A stretch of DNA of 64,000 bases from Opitutia bacterium (GTDB lineage: Bacteria; Verrucomicrobiota; Verrucomicrobiia; Opitutales; Opitutaceae). The position numbers and the translations under genes were made by a program. The first letter of the stretch is position 1, and the number at the start of each line of letters is the position of its first letter. The stretch is taken from assembly GCA_016190985.1 (NCBI GenBank), contig JACPPI010000013.1, positions 1 through 64,000 of the forward strand, read 5' to 3'. Shown piece after piece: positions 21,042 to 30,161 of the stretch. The notes below the pieces were generated by a model. The model ran no database searches, was not told where the DNA came from, and was given only the letters and a program-made list of their open reading frames with translations.

Positions 21042-22411
21042 CGGCCTTTGCCGAACAGCATGATGTGAATCGTCTTCAGGACGATGGAGGCGTCGAGCAC
21101 GAAGGAAAAATAGCGGATGTAGTAGAGGTCGTATTCCAGCTTGCGCATGGTGTCCTCGAGATTGGCGCCGTAGGGGTAGTTGACCTGCGCCCAGCCGGTG
21201 ATCCCCGGTTTCACCAGGTGCCGGAAATGGTAGCAGGGGATCTTCCGCTCGTAGTCATCCACGAGCCGCACCCACTCGGCGCGCGGGCCGATGAGGCTCA
21301 TGTCCCCGCGCAGCACATTCCAGAGCTGCGGCACCTCGTCGAGCCGGCTGGCGCGCAGGAAGCGGCCCAGCCGGGTGACGCGGCTGTCGTTTTGCTGGGT
21401 GTATTCGCTGCCCGCGCCGTTCACCCTCATCGTGCGGAGCTTGACGATGTCGAAGAGTCTCCGGTTCCGGCCGACGCGCGCCTGGCGGAAAAACACCGGG
21501 CCGCGGTCCTCCAGCCAGAGGGCGGCCGCCACCAGCGGGGCAAAGGGCAGGGCCAGCAGCAGGCCGAAAGTGGCGAACGCGATGTCGCTGACCCGTTTCA
21601 ATCTTTCGAAGACCGGCTCGCGGGCGATTTGGAAACCCTCTTGGAACAGCCAGGTCTGGTTCAGGCGGTAGAGGGGGATCTTGCGCCAGTAAACCTCGTG
21701 GAACAGCTCCAGCGTGTAGGTGGGCACGCCGGAGAAGTGCAGCTTCATCAGCCGCTGCGCGACCTCGGCCGGCAGCTCCTGGCCGGTCTCGCGCAGGATG
21801 ATCGCGTCGATGTGGCTTTCATATTCCTCCAAGTAATGCGCGACATCGCCAAACGGCGGCGCGGAGGGCTTGGCGCCGGTCTCGGGCAGCCCGCGCGCGA
21901 AAGTGGCATGAGTGGCGTAGAGCACCGACTGCGTCATGCCGGTCATGCGGCATTCCTCCTTGAAGGCGATGCAGCTTTCGGGGCTGCCCAGAAACATGAA
22001 ATAGCGCTGCTGCTTCCGGGCCTGCGCGCGCAGATAGAGCACACGGCGGTAGCTGAGCGTGACGGGGATCAACAGCACACAAGCGCCGGTGATGACCAGC
22101 CGGCTGACTTGCAGGGCAAAACCCGCCGGGATGAACACGTAGGTGAGCAGCAGGGTGAACAGCAGCACAAAGACCAGCGCGATGGCGTGCAGGCTGGTAT
22201 AGGTGACCGACAGCAGGTCGGTGCGCGGGCTGTAGCCGTCGATCAGATAGACGGCGAGGAAGTGCATCAGCACCGGCAGTGTCAGCGGGGCCAAGATGAT
22301 TCCCTCCCAGTGCAGCACGCCCCAGGTCCAGGCGACGAAGTTGAACGCCACAACCACGGCGACAGCGTCGAGCAGCACGAAGGTCGCGGTTAGGAATCTT
22401 CCCTGGGTCAT
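21038..22411 (-). CDS. Polyprenyl glycosylphosphotransferase (initiating sugar transferase)
   Basis: A 457-residue WbaP/WcaJ-type enzyme that loads the first sugar phosphate onto undecaprenyl phosphate. The N-terminal half has about four to five transmembrane segments and a cytosolic domain; the C-terminal bacterial sugar transferase domain (about 270-457) has RQARVGRNRRLFDIVKLRTM, SRLDEVPQLWNVLRGDMSLIGPR and KPGITGWAQVNY. ATG 22411 was preferred to an upstream in-frame TTG at 22450. A 154-bp gap upstream, larger than most in this locus, may hold a promoter for the last part of the operon. Confidence 0.93.
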   Translation of the reverse strand: MTQGRFLTATFVLLDAVAVVVAFNFVAWTWGVLHWEGIILAPLTLPVLMHFLAVYLIDGYSPRTDLLSVTYTSLHAIALVFVLLFTLLLTYVFIPAGFALQVSRLVITGACVLLIPVTLSYRRVLYLRAQARKQQRYFMFLGSPESCIAFKEECRMTGMTQSVLYATHATFARGLPETGAKPSAPPFGDVAHYLEEYESHIDAIILRETGQELPAEVAQRLMKLHFSGVPTYTLELFHEVYWRKIPLYRLNQTWLFQEGFQIAREPVFERLKRVSDIAFATFGLLLALPFAPLVAAALWLEDRGPVFFRQARVGRNRRLFDIVKLRTMRVNGAGSEYTQQNDSRVTRLGRFLRASRLDEVPQLWNVLRGDMSLIGPRAEWVRLVDDYERKIPCYHFRHLVKPGITGWAQVNYPYGANLEDTMRKLEYDLYYIRYFSFVLDASIVLKTIHIMLFGKGR

Positions 22412-22565
22412 GGCAAAATAGGGTTGTTTACGTGACGCCACCAACCACAACCTATTGGGCCAATTTCAGCGCGGCGACCACAATTACTGGGGTTTGGTGG
22501 AGTCACATGCATAGCCCTATGGCAAAATGATTGGCGGGGTCGCGGCGCCCCAAGGCAAACTGAAC

Positions 22566-23762
22566 CTAGCCTGCGGACTGGCGCAAGATTTCCTCCCAGT
22601 GCGCCAAGGCGGCCTCAAAAGTGAAGTGTCCCTCATACGCCGCCCGGGCCTGCCGGCCCAAATGCTGGCAAAGCGGCGGGTCGGCCTGCCAGCGGGCAAC
22701 CGTGGCGGCCAGTCCGGCCCCGTCGGTCGCGGCGAAGGCCGCGCCGCAGTCCTCCTTCACCAGCAGGCGGGCGATTTCGCCGTCCACCGGGCCGACGAAC
22801 AGCCCCGGCCGGCCGGCGGCGAGCACGCCCGCCAGTTTGCTCGGATACACCAGCCGCGCGAAATCCGGCTTCAAGGTCACGAGGTGGGCGTCGGCCGCCG
22901 CGAGGGCGGAGGCGAGATGCTCACGCGGCACGGGCGGCAGCAGCCGGACATTGTCCAATCCCCGGGACTTGGCGGCGTGGCGGACCTGCTCAAAACGCGC
23001 GCCGGCTCCGATGAAGAGGAAGACAATGTCGCGCTGTGATTGCAGTTTTTCCGCCGCGTCAAGCACCGCGGTGAATTCATGCACGCGGCCGAGGTTGCCG
23101 GAGTAGGCGACCACAAACTTCCCGGTCACGTCCCAGCCGGCCCGGCGGGCGGCGACCGCCTCGGCCGGGGCCGGGACGTGCAGTTCGCGCGGAGCCCAAT
23201 TCGGCACGACCGTCACCCGTTCCGACGGCACCCCGGAGGCCGCCGCCATCTGCGCCATGTCCTCGCCGAGCGTCACGCAGCGGGCGGCGGCCTGCCACGC
23301 GCGGTCGCGTCTCGCTCGCAGCGGCCACAGGGGCGGTGCGAGCCAGGCTCCGAAATGCGCGGTGACGATCTCGGGATAGATGTCCTGGATCCAATGGATG
23401 ACCTTGGCGCCGCGCGCAGCCGCGACGGCCATGATGGCGGTGCCGAGCATCGGCGGGTCGGTCATCGCCACCACGACGTCGCCCGGGTGCAGCAGGGCGG
23501 CAAGCTGGCGCTGGGCCGCGCGCCGATACCGGCCGTAGTTGACGGCGCGTGACAGCAATCCCCCATGCTGCCCGCTTCCGCCGGAGCGATGAATGGTGAC
23601 GCCGTTGTGCCGGGCCGGACCCTCACCGGCGGCGATCACGTGAACCTCCCGGCCGCGCGCCGCGAGGCCCTCGGCCAGATCGGTCAGCAACTGCGCCGTG
23701 GCGGCGGTCGAGGGCCAGCAGACCCGGTTGAGAAAGATGACCCTCGGGGAGGCGGCGCTCAC
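22566..23762 (-). CDS. Glycosyltransferase family 4 (WcaI-like)
   Basis: A 398-residue GT-B fold retaining glycosyltransferase. The segment VVAMTDPPMLGTAIMAV...VIHWIQDIYPEIV is characteristic of the WcaI-like colanic-acid-type transferases. The C-terminal donor-binding half has VAYSGNLGRVHEF and LVYPSKLAGVLAAGRPGLF. The start is the GTG at 23762 that overlaps the previous gene's stop codon (GTGA); a longer frame to 23810 adds unconserved residues. Expected to act in the cytoplasm on a lipid-linked acceptor. Confidence 0.88.
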   Translation of the reverse strand: MSAASPRVIFLNRVCWPSTAATAQLLTDLAEGLAARGREVHVIAAGEGPARHNGVTIHRSGGSGQHGGLLSRAVNYGRYRRAAQRQLAALLHPGDVVVAMTDPPMLGTAIMAVAAARGAKVIHWIQDIYPEIVTAHFGAWLAPPLWPLRARRDRAWQAAARCVTLGEDMAQMAAASGVPSERVTVVPNWAPRELHVPAPAEAVAARRAGWDVTGKFVVAYSGNLGRVHEFTAVLDAAEKLQSQRDIVFLFIGAGARFEQVRHAAKSRGLDNVRLLPPVPREHLASALAAADAHLVTLKPDFARLVYPSKLAGVLAAGRPGLFVGPVDGEIARLLVKEDCGAAFAATDGAGLAATVARWQADPPLCQHLGRQARAAYEGHFTFEAALAHWEEILRQSAG

Positions 23763-24616
23763 GGTTTGGTCGGGGCCGCGAGGCGCAGTTCCCGGGCCTT
23801 GGTTGCGCACAGGAATTCATACCAGGCCATCAAGCGGCAGAAAACGAAACCTCTCCGCCCGTCGAGGAACCCGGCGCGCCAGACATAGTGGTAGAGGAAA
23901 CGCAGCAGCGGCCGGCCGGGCAGCGACCAGGCGAGGCGGCGCAGGCGGCGCTTGCGGGCGAGGCCCGGGTCGAGGCCCGCCGCGTCGGCGCGGGCGGATT
24001 CGACCTGGAGGCGCGCCTCCCAATTGCTGTAGCGGTTGTGCTTCTCGACCCAGGTGGCGATGTCGGGGAAGGCGTAGTGCTCCATCTCGCCGGCCAGATA
24101 ACCGGCCGGGCCCTGCAACTCGACATGTTCGTGCACCTCGTTGTCGCCGGCGCCGTCGCCGGCCCCGCCGGCCGGTTGTTCGTAACGGCCCAGGGCATGG
24201 CGGAAGAAGCGCAGGTTCCAGCTCGGATAGTAGCCGCAATGGTTCAGCCAGCCGTCGAGGAACCAGAAGCGGCGGTTCACATAGTAGCCTTGGTGCCGCG
24301 ACTGCCCGAGCGCGGCGCGCATGGCGGCCTCCAGTTCCGGCGTGGCGCGCTCGTCGGCGTCGATGATGAACACCCAGTCGTGTTTCCACGGCACGTTCGC
24401 CAGCGCCCAGTTTTTCTTTTTCGGGTAGGATCCGTCCCACTTGAAATCGACCACCCGGGCCCCGGCGGCGCGCGCGATCTCGGGCGTGCCGTCCGTGCTG
24501 CCGGAGTCCACCACCACGATCTCGTCGCACCACGCGACGGAGGCGAGGCACGCGGCCAGGTTGGCGGCCTCGTTCTTGGCGGGGATCAGGACCGAGATGG
24601 GGGCGGGGGCGGGCAT
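23759..24616 (-). CDS. Glycosyltransferase family 2 (WaaE/KdtX-like)
   Basis: A 285-residue GT-A inverting glycosyltransferase. The nucleotide-binding start ISVLIPAKNEAANLAACL, the VDSGSTDGT motif and the DXD-type DADER (about 94-98) are present. The pattern of a KKKNWAL segment and the later YAFPDIATWVEKHNRYSNWEA is typical of the WaaE-like beta-1,4-glucosyltransferase group that decorates lipopolysaccharide core or O-antigen. The open frame extends far upstream to 25843 but that part is a shadow of the O-antigen ligase gene. Coupled by 4 bp overlap to the downstream GT4. Confidence 0.88.
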   Translation of the reverse strand: MPAPAPISVLIPAKNEAANLAACLASVAWCDEIVVVDSGSTDGTPEIARAAGARVVDFKWDGSYPKKKNWALANVPWKHDWVFIIDADERATPELEAAMRAALGQSRHQGYYVNRRFWFLDGWLNHCGYYPSWNLRFFRHALGRYEQPAGGAGDGAGDNEVHEHVELQGPAGYLAGEMEHYAFPDIATWVEKHNRYSNWEARLQVESARADAAGLDPGLARKRRLRRLAWSLPGRPLLRFLYHYVWRAGFLDGRRGFVFCRLMAWYEFLCATKARELRLAAPTKP

Positions 24617-24618
24617 GG

Positions 24619-26067
24619 TCAGCGGGGTTCCTCCGCCTGGGCGCGCAGGTCGAGCGTCGCGTAGCGGAGGGCACAGCAGAAAACCGCGCAGAACGTGAGC
24701 ATCACGGCCGGGTTGGCAAAGGGGAATTCGACCCAGGCGTAGAGCAGCACGAGGGCGCACCCGGCCAGCAGATAGCGCGGCACGGCCGAGTCCGCGCGCC
24801 GCCACGGGATCGCCCCCAATGGCAGCAGCACGAGCAGGGCGAGCAGGCCTGTGCCGACGAAGCCGGTCTCGGCGAGCGACTGCAGCCAGTCGTTGTGCGC
24901 CTCGGCGTAGAAGGGCCGCCAGACCCACAGCTCCGCCGCCCGCTGGGTGTTGAAGATGCGGAAGACATGGGCGTAGCTCTCCAGGCCCCAGCCGAACCAG
25001 GGCTTGGCGGCGGCCATGGTCCAGGTGTCGCGGTAGAGCGTGAGGCGGGAGTTGAGCGTGTCCTCCCGGGCGATGTGCGCGAGCTGCTCGGTGGTCAGGC
25101 GCGCGCGCTGGGCGATGACCTCGCGGCTGAGGTAGGCGACGGCGGCGGTGGCGATCAACACGGCCAGCACGATGCCGGTCACGGGGAGAAGGGCGGATTC
25201 CTTCCGCTCGCGACGCCGGCGGATCAGCCGGCCGAGGAAGTGGGCCAGCGCGCCGGTCAGCAGCAAGCCCAGCAGCGCCGTGCTGGACCGCGAGGCGCTC
25301 AACGGCACCGACGTGGCGAGGAGGAGCGTGACGACGGCGCCCAGGAGCACGGGCGAGTGCCAGACATCGCGGGCGCCCCCGCGGCGCAGGGCGTGGAAGA
25401 GCAGCGCGAGGCACACCGTCGTGTTGAGCAGCGTGAAGGCCCCCCAGTGGTTGTGATAGATGAAAGTGGCGAAGAAGCGCGCATTGGGCGAACGCACGAG
25501 GCCGAACCACAGGCCGTCGGCGTGGGCCAGCTTCTGGAACGTGCCGAACACGGCGAGCACGACGGCGTTGGTCGCGAGCAGGAACAGCACGCCGCGCACG
25601 AAGCGGCGGCCGGGCAGCACGAGGAACAGGTTGAAGCAGGACAGCACGATCACGTTGAACTGCCACAGTTCCCGCGCGGCCAGCCACGGCCGCGCCGCGC
25701 TCGGCAGCCATGGATTGGGGTCGGCCAGCACCAGCGCGCGCTGCCCGGCCGCGACCACCTCCTTGAAGCCCGGGTTGAAACAGCTGAGCACCACCAGCAG
25801 GTCGTAGAGCCAGAGCGGCCACAGCCAGCGGAGCGCGGGCCACCGGGTGGTGTCATCCGTTTTGTCCCGGCTCCGGCAGGCGGCGATGAACAGCAGCACT
25901 CCGGCGGCGCCCCAGGCGGCGATGCCCTGCCGGGCCCACGGGGCCTGGCCGCCGAACGCCCAGGTGGTGAACACCAGCAGGCTGCCGAAATGGAACAGCA
26001 CCAGCCGGGCGAGCAGGCCGGTGCGCGGCTGGCGGCGACAGGTTGCCGAGGAATCAACGTCACTCAT
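24619..26067 (-). CDS. O-antigen ligase family protein
   Basis: A 482-residue integral membrane protein with about eleven to twelve hydrophobic segments and a large external loop (about 330-400) containing the Wzy_C-family pattern SRLTLYRDTWTMAAAKPWFGWGLESY followed by AHNDWLQSLAETG. These proteins polymerise glycans or ligate them onto lipid A or other acceptors on the periplasmic side. Sequence alone does not separate ligase from polymerase. Overlaps the upstream GT4 gene by 4 bp. Confidence 0.85.
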   Translation of the reverse strand: MSDVDSSATCRRQPRTGLLARLVLFHFGSLLVFTTWAFGGQAPWARQGIAAWGAAGVLLFIAACRSRDKTDDTTRWPALRWLWPLWLYDLLVVLSCFNPGFKEVVAAGQRALVLADPNPWLPSAARPWLAARELWQFNVIVLSCFNLFLVLPGRRFVRGVLFLLATNAVVLAVFGTFQKLAHADGLWFGLVRSPNARFFATFIYHNHWGAFTLLNTTVCLALLFHALRRGGARDVWHSPVLLGAVVTLLLATSVPLSASRSSTALLGLLLTGALAHFLGRLIRRRRERKESALLPVTGIVLAVLIATAAVAYLSREVIAQRARLTTEQLAHIAREDTLNSRLTLYRDTWTMAAAKPWFGWGLESYAHVFRIFNTQRAAELWVWRPFYAEAHNDWLQSLAETGFVGTGLLALLVLLPLGAIPWRRADSAVPRYLLAGCALVLLYAWVEFPFANPAVMLTFCAVFCCALRYATLDLRAQAEEPR

Positions 26068-27185
26068 CGCGGCAGGTGGCGGTAGAATTCAGCGAGCAGC
26101 CCGGCGGCGCGGGCCCAGGAACAGTCGCGCGTCATCCACTCCCGGCCGCGGCGGCCCCTGGCGGCCAGCTCGGCCGCGGGAGTGGCGAGGGCGGCGGCGA
26201 GCGTGGCGCCGAAATTCTCCCATGGCACGCACCAGCCGGCCCCGTGCGCGGCGAGGCCCGACCACGGCGTGGTGTCGGTCACCAGCGCAGGCAGCCCGGC
26301 GGCGAGCGCCTCGGCGATGACGAGCCCGAAGTTTTCCGAGTGCGACGGCAGCACGAAGAGCGACGCCACGGCGTAGGGCGGCGGCCGGCCGTTGCCATCG
26401 AACACCGCGATGCGATCCGCGCCGCCGGCCGCCGCCACCTCGGCGCCGAGCCCGGCGGCGGTGTGATCCTCGGCGACACCCGCGATGAGCAGCAGCCAGT
26501 CGCCGCGTTCGACCGAAAGCCAGAGGCCGATGAGTTCGCGCAGCCGTTTCTTGCGATGAAAGCGCGAGTAGAACAGCGCCACGGGGCGGGATTTCGTGGC
26601 GGGGCAGAGCCCATGCCACGCGGCGCGGGCGGCCGCCAGCTCCGCGTCGCCGGGCGGGACGACGCCGTTGGGCGACACGCACACCGGCTGCCGGAAGCCG
26701 AGGGCGCGGATGTCGTCGGCCTCCTCCGGGCTGGTCGCATGCCAGCCGGCGGCGGCGGGCATGGCGCCGGGGTGCACGAAGAATTGCGCCACACGCTTGC
26801 GCCAGAGCCGGTGGCGGCGGGCCCAGCCGCTCAACATGCCGCGCGGCGAAATCACCAGAGGAACGCCGCCGCGATGCGCGGCCTCGTGCGCGTAGTGCAG
26901 CGGCAGGAGCCACAGCGCGTGGTTGTGCACCACATCATAGCGGGTCCGGAGCAGATGTTGCCGCAGCTCCGGCGAGCGCGAAAGCCAGCGCGGGGCGACG
27001 CGGGGAAAGATGCGGATGGTTGCCGCGTCGCCAGCACCGGCCGCCATCGGGCGGCCGTCTTCCGCCGTGGCCAGCAGCTCGGCCTCCTCGCCGAGGGCGG
27101 CCTGGGCATTGGCGAGGGCGCGCACCGACTTCGACGGACCGCCGTGGCGCTCCTCCAAGCTCGGCACGATGTGGCAGACGCGCAC
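26064..27185 (-). CDS. Glycosyltransferase family 4
   Basis: A 373-residue GT-B glycosyltransferase. The N-terminus has CHIVPSLEERHGGPSKSV, VVHNHALW and the SPRGMLSGWA segment common in this group; the donor site has FYSRFHRKKRL and the E-x7-E motif in SENFGLVIAEALAAGLP. The start is a GTG at 27185, one base downstream of the acetyltransferase stop region. Sugar specificity cannot be deduced. Confidence 0.88.
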   Translation of the reverse strand: MRVCHIVPSLEERHGGPSKSVRALANAQAALGEEAELLATAEDGRPMAAGAGDAATIRIFPRVAPRWLSRSPELRQHLLRTRYDVVHNHALWLLPLHYAHEAAHRGGVPLVISPRGMLSGWARRHRLWRKRVAQFFVHPGAMPAAAGWHATSPEEADDIRALGFRQPVCVSPNGVVPPGDAELAAARAAWHGLCPATKSRPVALFYSRFHRKKRLRELIGLWLSVERGDWLLLIAGVAEDHTAAGLGAEVAAAGGADRIAVFDGNGRPPPYAVASLFVLPSHSENFGLVIAEALAAGLPALVTDTTPWSGLAAHGAGWCVPWENFGATLAAALATPAAELAARGRRGREWMTRDCSWARAAGLLAEFYRHLPR

Positions 27186-27186
27186 T

Positions 27187-27738
27187 TCAGGCGGGCTCCG
27201 GCCGGTCCTTGAGCGGACGGCAGGGCGAGCCGGCGCAAACCTTGCGCGCCGGCAGGTCCTTCACCACCACCGAGCGCGCGCCGACGACGCAGAGTTCGCC
27301 GACGGTGACGCCGGGGCCGACAAACACCTCGGCGCCGAGCCAGGCGTTGCGGCCGATGGTGATGGGCCTTGTCACGAGCGGCATGGACCACCGCGTGATG
27401 TCATGGGTGCCGGCGCAGAGGTGGCAGTGCTGGCTGAGGTTGGCGCCGTATTCGAGGCGGATGGGCGCGAGGTTGTAGAGGCTGACGTGCGGTCCCACCA
27501 TGCTGCGCGGCGCGAGCGAAAGGTTCTTGGGAAACACGATCTTCGCCGTCGGGAAAATCACGACCGGGCCGCTGACGTCGGCGCCGAAGAGGCGCAGCAG
27601 CGCGGCGCGGAAGCCGTGGAGCGGGCGCGGGCTCCAGCGGAAAAGCGTGGATTGCACCACCAGCCACAGCCAGCGGCCCAGCACGGCCGACACCGGGTAG
27701 GGCGTGGCGCAATTCTGACCGAGATAGGGGTCGCTCAC
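27187..27738 (-). CDS. WcaF-like hexapeptide-repeat acetyltransferase
   Basis: A 183-residue left-handed beta-helix acyltransferase similar in layout to colanic acid acetyltransferase WcaF. The second half shows hexapeptide repeats (IVFPKNLSLAPRSMVGPHVSLYNL, ITIGRNAWLGAEVFVGPGVTVGE) and the catalytic His is likely in AGTHDITR. It starts with GTG overlapping the stop of the upstream glycosyltransferase (GTGA). Probably O-acetylates a sugar of the repeat unit. Confidence 0.88.
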   Translation of the reverse strand: MSDPYLGQNCATPYPVSAVLGRWLWLVVQSTLFRWSPRPLHGFRAALLRLFGADVSGPVVIFPTAKIVFPKNLSLAPRSMVGPHVSLYNLAPIRLEYGANLSQHCHLCAGTHDITRWSMPLVTRPITIGRNAWLGAEVFVGPGVTVGELCVVGARSVVVKDLPARKVCAGSPCRPLKDRPEPA

Positions 27739-30161
27739 GGGGCGGAGGATGCGGACTTGGCCGGGGCGGTCAACAGCGCGAAGTCGGCGAGCAGGTCCTC
27801 GGCGTAGGCGGCATAGTCGTAGCGCCGTGCGTCCGCGCGGGCGGCCGCGGCGAGACGCTGGCGCAGGCCGGCGTCGGTGAGCAGGCGCACGAGGGCTTCG
27901 GCCAGCAGCGCGGCGGCGTCGGGCACGGCGTGGTCGAAGACCAGGCCGTTGTGTCCGTCGCGCACAAAGTCGGTGAAGCAGGCCAGCCGGGACACGACCG
28001 GCACGGCGCCGGCCGCCATCGCCTCGGCCACGGCGACGCCGAAGGTCTCCCCCTGTTCCGCCAGACTGGGATAGCAGAAGATTTGGATCCGCTGATAAAC
28101 ACCGGCGAGGGTGCGCTCGTTGAACTGGGGATCGAGCAGGTTGAAACGCGTGGGATTGATCGCGGTGGAGAGGCGTTGCTGCAACTGGCCGCGATACACC
28201 GCGCCGGAACCGCCGCGCGCGACATCGGACGGGCCGCAGAGCAGCAGCCGCCAGGGCGGCAACCCGGGCCGGGCGGCGAGCAGATGCAATGCGTCGGAGA
28301 GCAGACCGAGACCCTTTTCCTCATGGATGCGGCCGACAAAGCCGAGCACGACCTCGCCGGGATCCGCCGGGGGCAGGCCGGTCGGGACCACGCCGCTCCC
28401 GATGCCCAGCAGCCGCCAGTTTATCGGGTAACCGCAGACACGGGTGGCGGCACCCAGCCCGGGGTTCTCCGCCAGCACGCGATCGCGGACAAAGCTGCTC
28501 GCCGCGAGCACGCGGGCGATGCGCCGGTAGCGCCGATACTGGCCCTTCGGCATCCGGCCCGTCATGATCACGACGCGGCCGGCGCGGGGCTTCAGCCAAC
28601 CGAGCCACACCGGCAGGGCGACAGTGTTCACCACGACGATGTCGGCGTCGGGCAGGTGGAAAAAAACGCGCCAGCTCCAGAGAAAATCGAGCAGCAGGTT
28701 GCGCCAGAGCCGGCGCTGGTGATCCCAGCCGGGCAGGCGGAGGTGCCGGATGCCGTCGCGCGTCTCATCGTCCGGGAAGTCGCGCCAGCGGCGGGATATC
28801 ATCGTGACAGTGTGCCCGCGGTCGGCGAACTCGCGCCCGAGGTTGAACCAGGATTTCTCGGTGGAGCCGCCGCTGACCGGCGGCACGGGCAGGAAGAAAC
28901 CGTTGACGATGGTGATGCGCATGAGTCGATTGACGCCCCCGGCTGATGTCAACCAATAGTTGACATCAGCCGGGGGCGTCATGGTCAGGGGGGGCGGCAG
29001 GCTGGCGAGGGCGGCCAGCAGGCCGTCGCTGGTCTGCCGGTAGGTGTAGCCCGCCATGGCGGCGAGGGCGTTGCGGCCGAGGCGGGCGACCTCATGGGCC
29101 GGGGCGCGGAGCGCGGCCTGCAACGTGCGGCCCAGCGCGGCGGGATCCGCGGCGGGGAAAACCCAGCCGGTCTCGCCGGAGCGGACAAGATCGCGTTGGC
29201 AGCCGACCAGGTCGGAGACGAGGCAGGGCACGCCCAGGTGCATGGCTTCGTTCACCGCGAGGCCCCAGGTCTCATAGTGGCCGCGCGAGGGCAGCGCGAA
29301 GATGTCGGCCAGCAGGTAGCGGGCGGGCATCTCGCTCTGGTTGGCGAAGGGCAGCAAGCGCACGCACGCGGCGGGACGGGTGGCGGCGAGGCTGGCGAGG
29401 CGGCTTTTCTCCGCGCCGTCGCCGACGAACACGAGCGCGTCCGCGGGCGTGGCGACGGCGAGAAAGGCCGCAAGCAGCTCCACCGGCTGCTTGGCCGCGG
29501 CGAATTTGCCGGCGAAGAGCACGACGCGTTTGCCGGCCAGGCCGAGCTCCAGCCGCAGTTGCCGGGCGGCGGCCTGCGCCGCGGGGTCTCCGGGAGCAAA
29601 GTGCTCCGCGTCGACCGAGTGCGGGGCAAAATGGAGTTTGCGGTCCGGCACCCCGAGGGCGCGGAAGTAATCCCGGTTGGCGGCGCCGACATAGGTGAAG
29701 GCGGCAAACTGGCGGTAAAGGAAACGCAGGCCGAGGCCGCGGAGAAACGGCAGGCCCGCGCGGCCGAGCAGATGCGAGTCGCCGCGGAAGAGGAGCGGCA
29801 CGCCGCGCCGGCGGGCCCACCAGAGGGCGCGCTGGTGCGAGCGCCAGTTGTAGCCGAACAGCAGCAGGGCGTCCGGCCGCCACGCGGCCAGGCGGGCGGT
29901 CAAGGCGGGATTGTCGAGGCCGCCGAAATGGTGCGTGCCGGGATCGCGCGCGACATTGGGCACGAACTCGGAATCGTAGCCGGAGAGAAGATCGACATCC
30001 CATTGAAAGACGGCGCCGAACTGCGGGTCGCGCCGGGCCGTGGCGCCGAATTCCCAGAGATAAAACACGCGGAACTCCAGCGGCGCGCGCGCGCGCAGCC
30101 AGCGGAACCACGGGCTGTAGTATTGCACCGGGTGCGAGAGGACGATGGCGAGGCGGCGCAT
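27735..30161 (-). CDS. Two glycosyltransferases fused in one frame (GT4-GT4)
   Basis: One uninterrupted 808-residue frame covers two complete GT-B glycosyltransferases. Unit A (residues 1 to about 388, start MRRLAIVLSHPVQYYSPWF) ends in LASLPPP. Unit B begins at Met414 (ATG at 28922; MRITIVNGFFLPVPPVSGGS) and has its own donor site with GETFGVAVAEAMAAGAVP. The 25-residue linker is encoded by a run of seven C residues (minus strand; 28988-28994 on plus) and a perfect 22-bp inverted repeat. One C fewer would place TGA (28987-28985) right after LPPP and separate the genes, each of which looks complete. Thus it is either a true fusion, a slippage-controlled one, or two genes joined by a one-base indel or sequencing error. 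Confidence 0.8.
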   Translation of the reverse strand: MRRLAIVLSHPVQYYSPWFRWLRARAPLEFRVFYLWEFGATARRDPQFGAVFQWDVDLLSGYDSEFVPNVARDPGTHHFGGLDNPALTARLAAWRPDALLLFGYNWRSHQRALWWARRRGVPLLFRGDSHLLGRAGLPFLRGLGLRFLYRQFAAFTYVGAANRDYFRALGVPDRKLHFAPHSVDAEHFAPGDPAAQAAARQLRLELGLAGKRVVLFAGKFAAAKQPVELLAAFLAVATPADALVFVGDGAEKSRLASLAATRPAACVRLLPFANQSEMPARYLLADIFALPSRGHYETWGLAVNEAMHLGVPCLVSDLVGCQRDLVRSGETGWVFPAADPAALGRTLQAALRAPAHEVARLGRNALAAMAGYTYRQTSDGLLAALASLPPPLTMTPPADVNYWLTSAGGVNRLMRITIVNGFFLPVPPVSGGSTEKSWFNLGREFADRGHTVTMISRRWRDFPDDETRDGIRHLRLPGWDHQRRLWRNLLLDFLWSWRVFFHLPDADIVVVNTVALPVWLGWLKPRAGRVVIMTGRMPKGQYRRYRRIARVLAASSFVRDRVLAENPGLGAATRVCGYPINWRLLGIGSGVVPTGLPPADPGEVVLGFVGRIHEEKGLGLLSDALHLLAARPGLPPWRLLLCGPSDVARGGSGAVYRGQLQQRLSTAINPTRFNLLDPQFNERTLAGVYQRIQIFCYPSLAEQGETFGVAVAEAMAAGAVPVVSRLACFTDFVRDGHNGLVFDHAVPDAAALLAEALVRLLTDAGLRQRLAAAARADARRYDYAAYAEDLLADFALLTAPAKSASSAP
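28931..28981. repeat. Perfect 22-bp inverted repeat between two glycosyltransferase units
   Basis: TGACGCCCCCGGCTGATGTCAA (28931-28952) is the exact reverse complement of 28960-28981, with a 7-nt loop. It is translated in frame within the fused glycosyltransferase and sits just before the ATG (28922) of the second unit and at the ATG (28982) that follows the C7 tract. It could be a transcription or translation barrier between the two units. Confidence 0.9.

Noticed and set aside
24617-25843. Long N-terminal extension of the GT2 at 23759-24616
   Set aside because: The extension is an Arg/Ala-rich alternate frame of the O-antigen ligase gene; GT2 homology begins at the ATG 24616.
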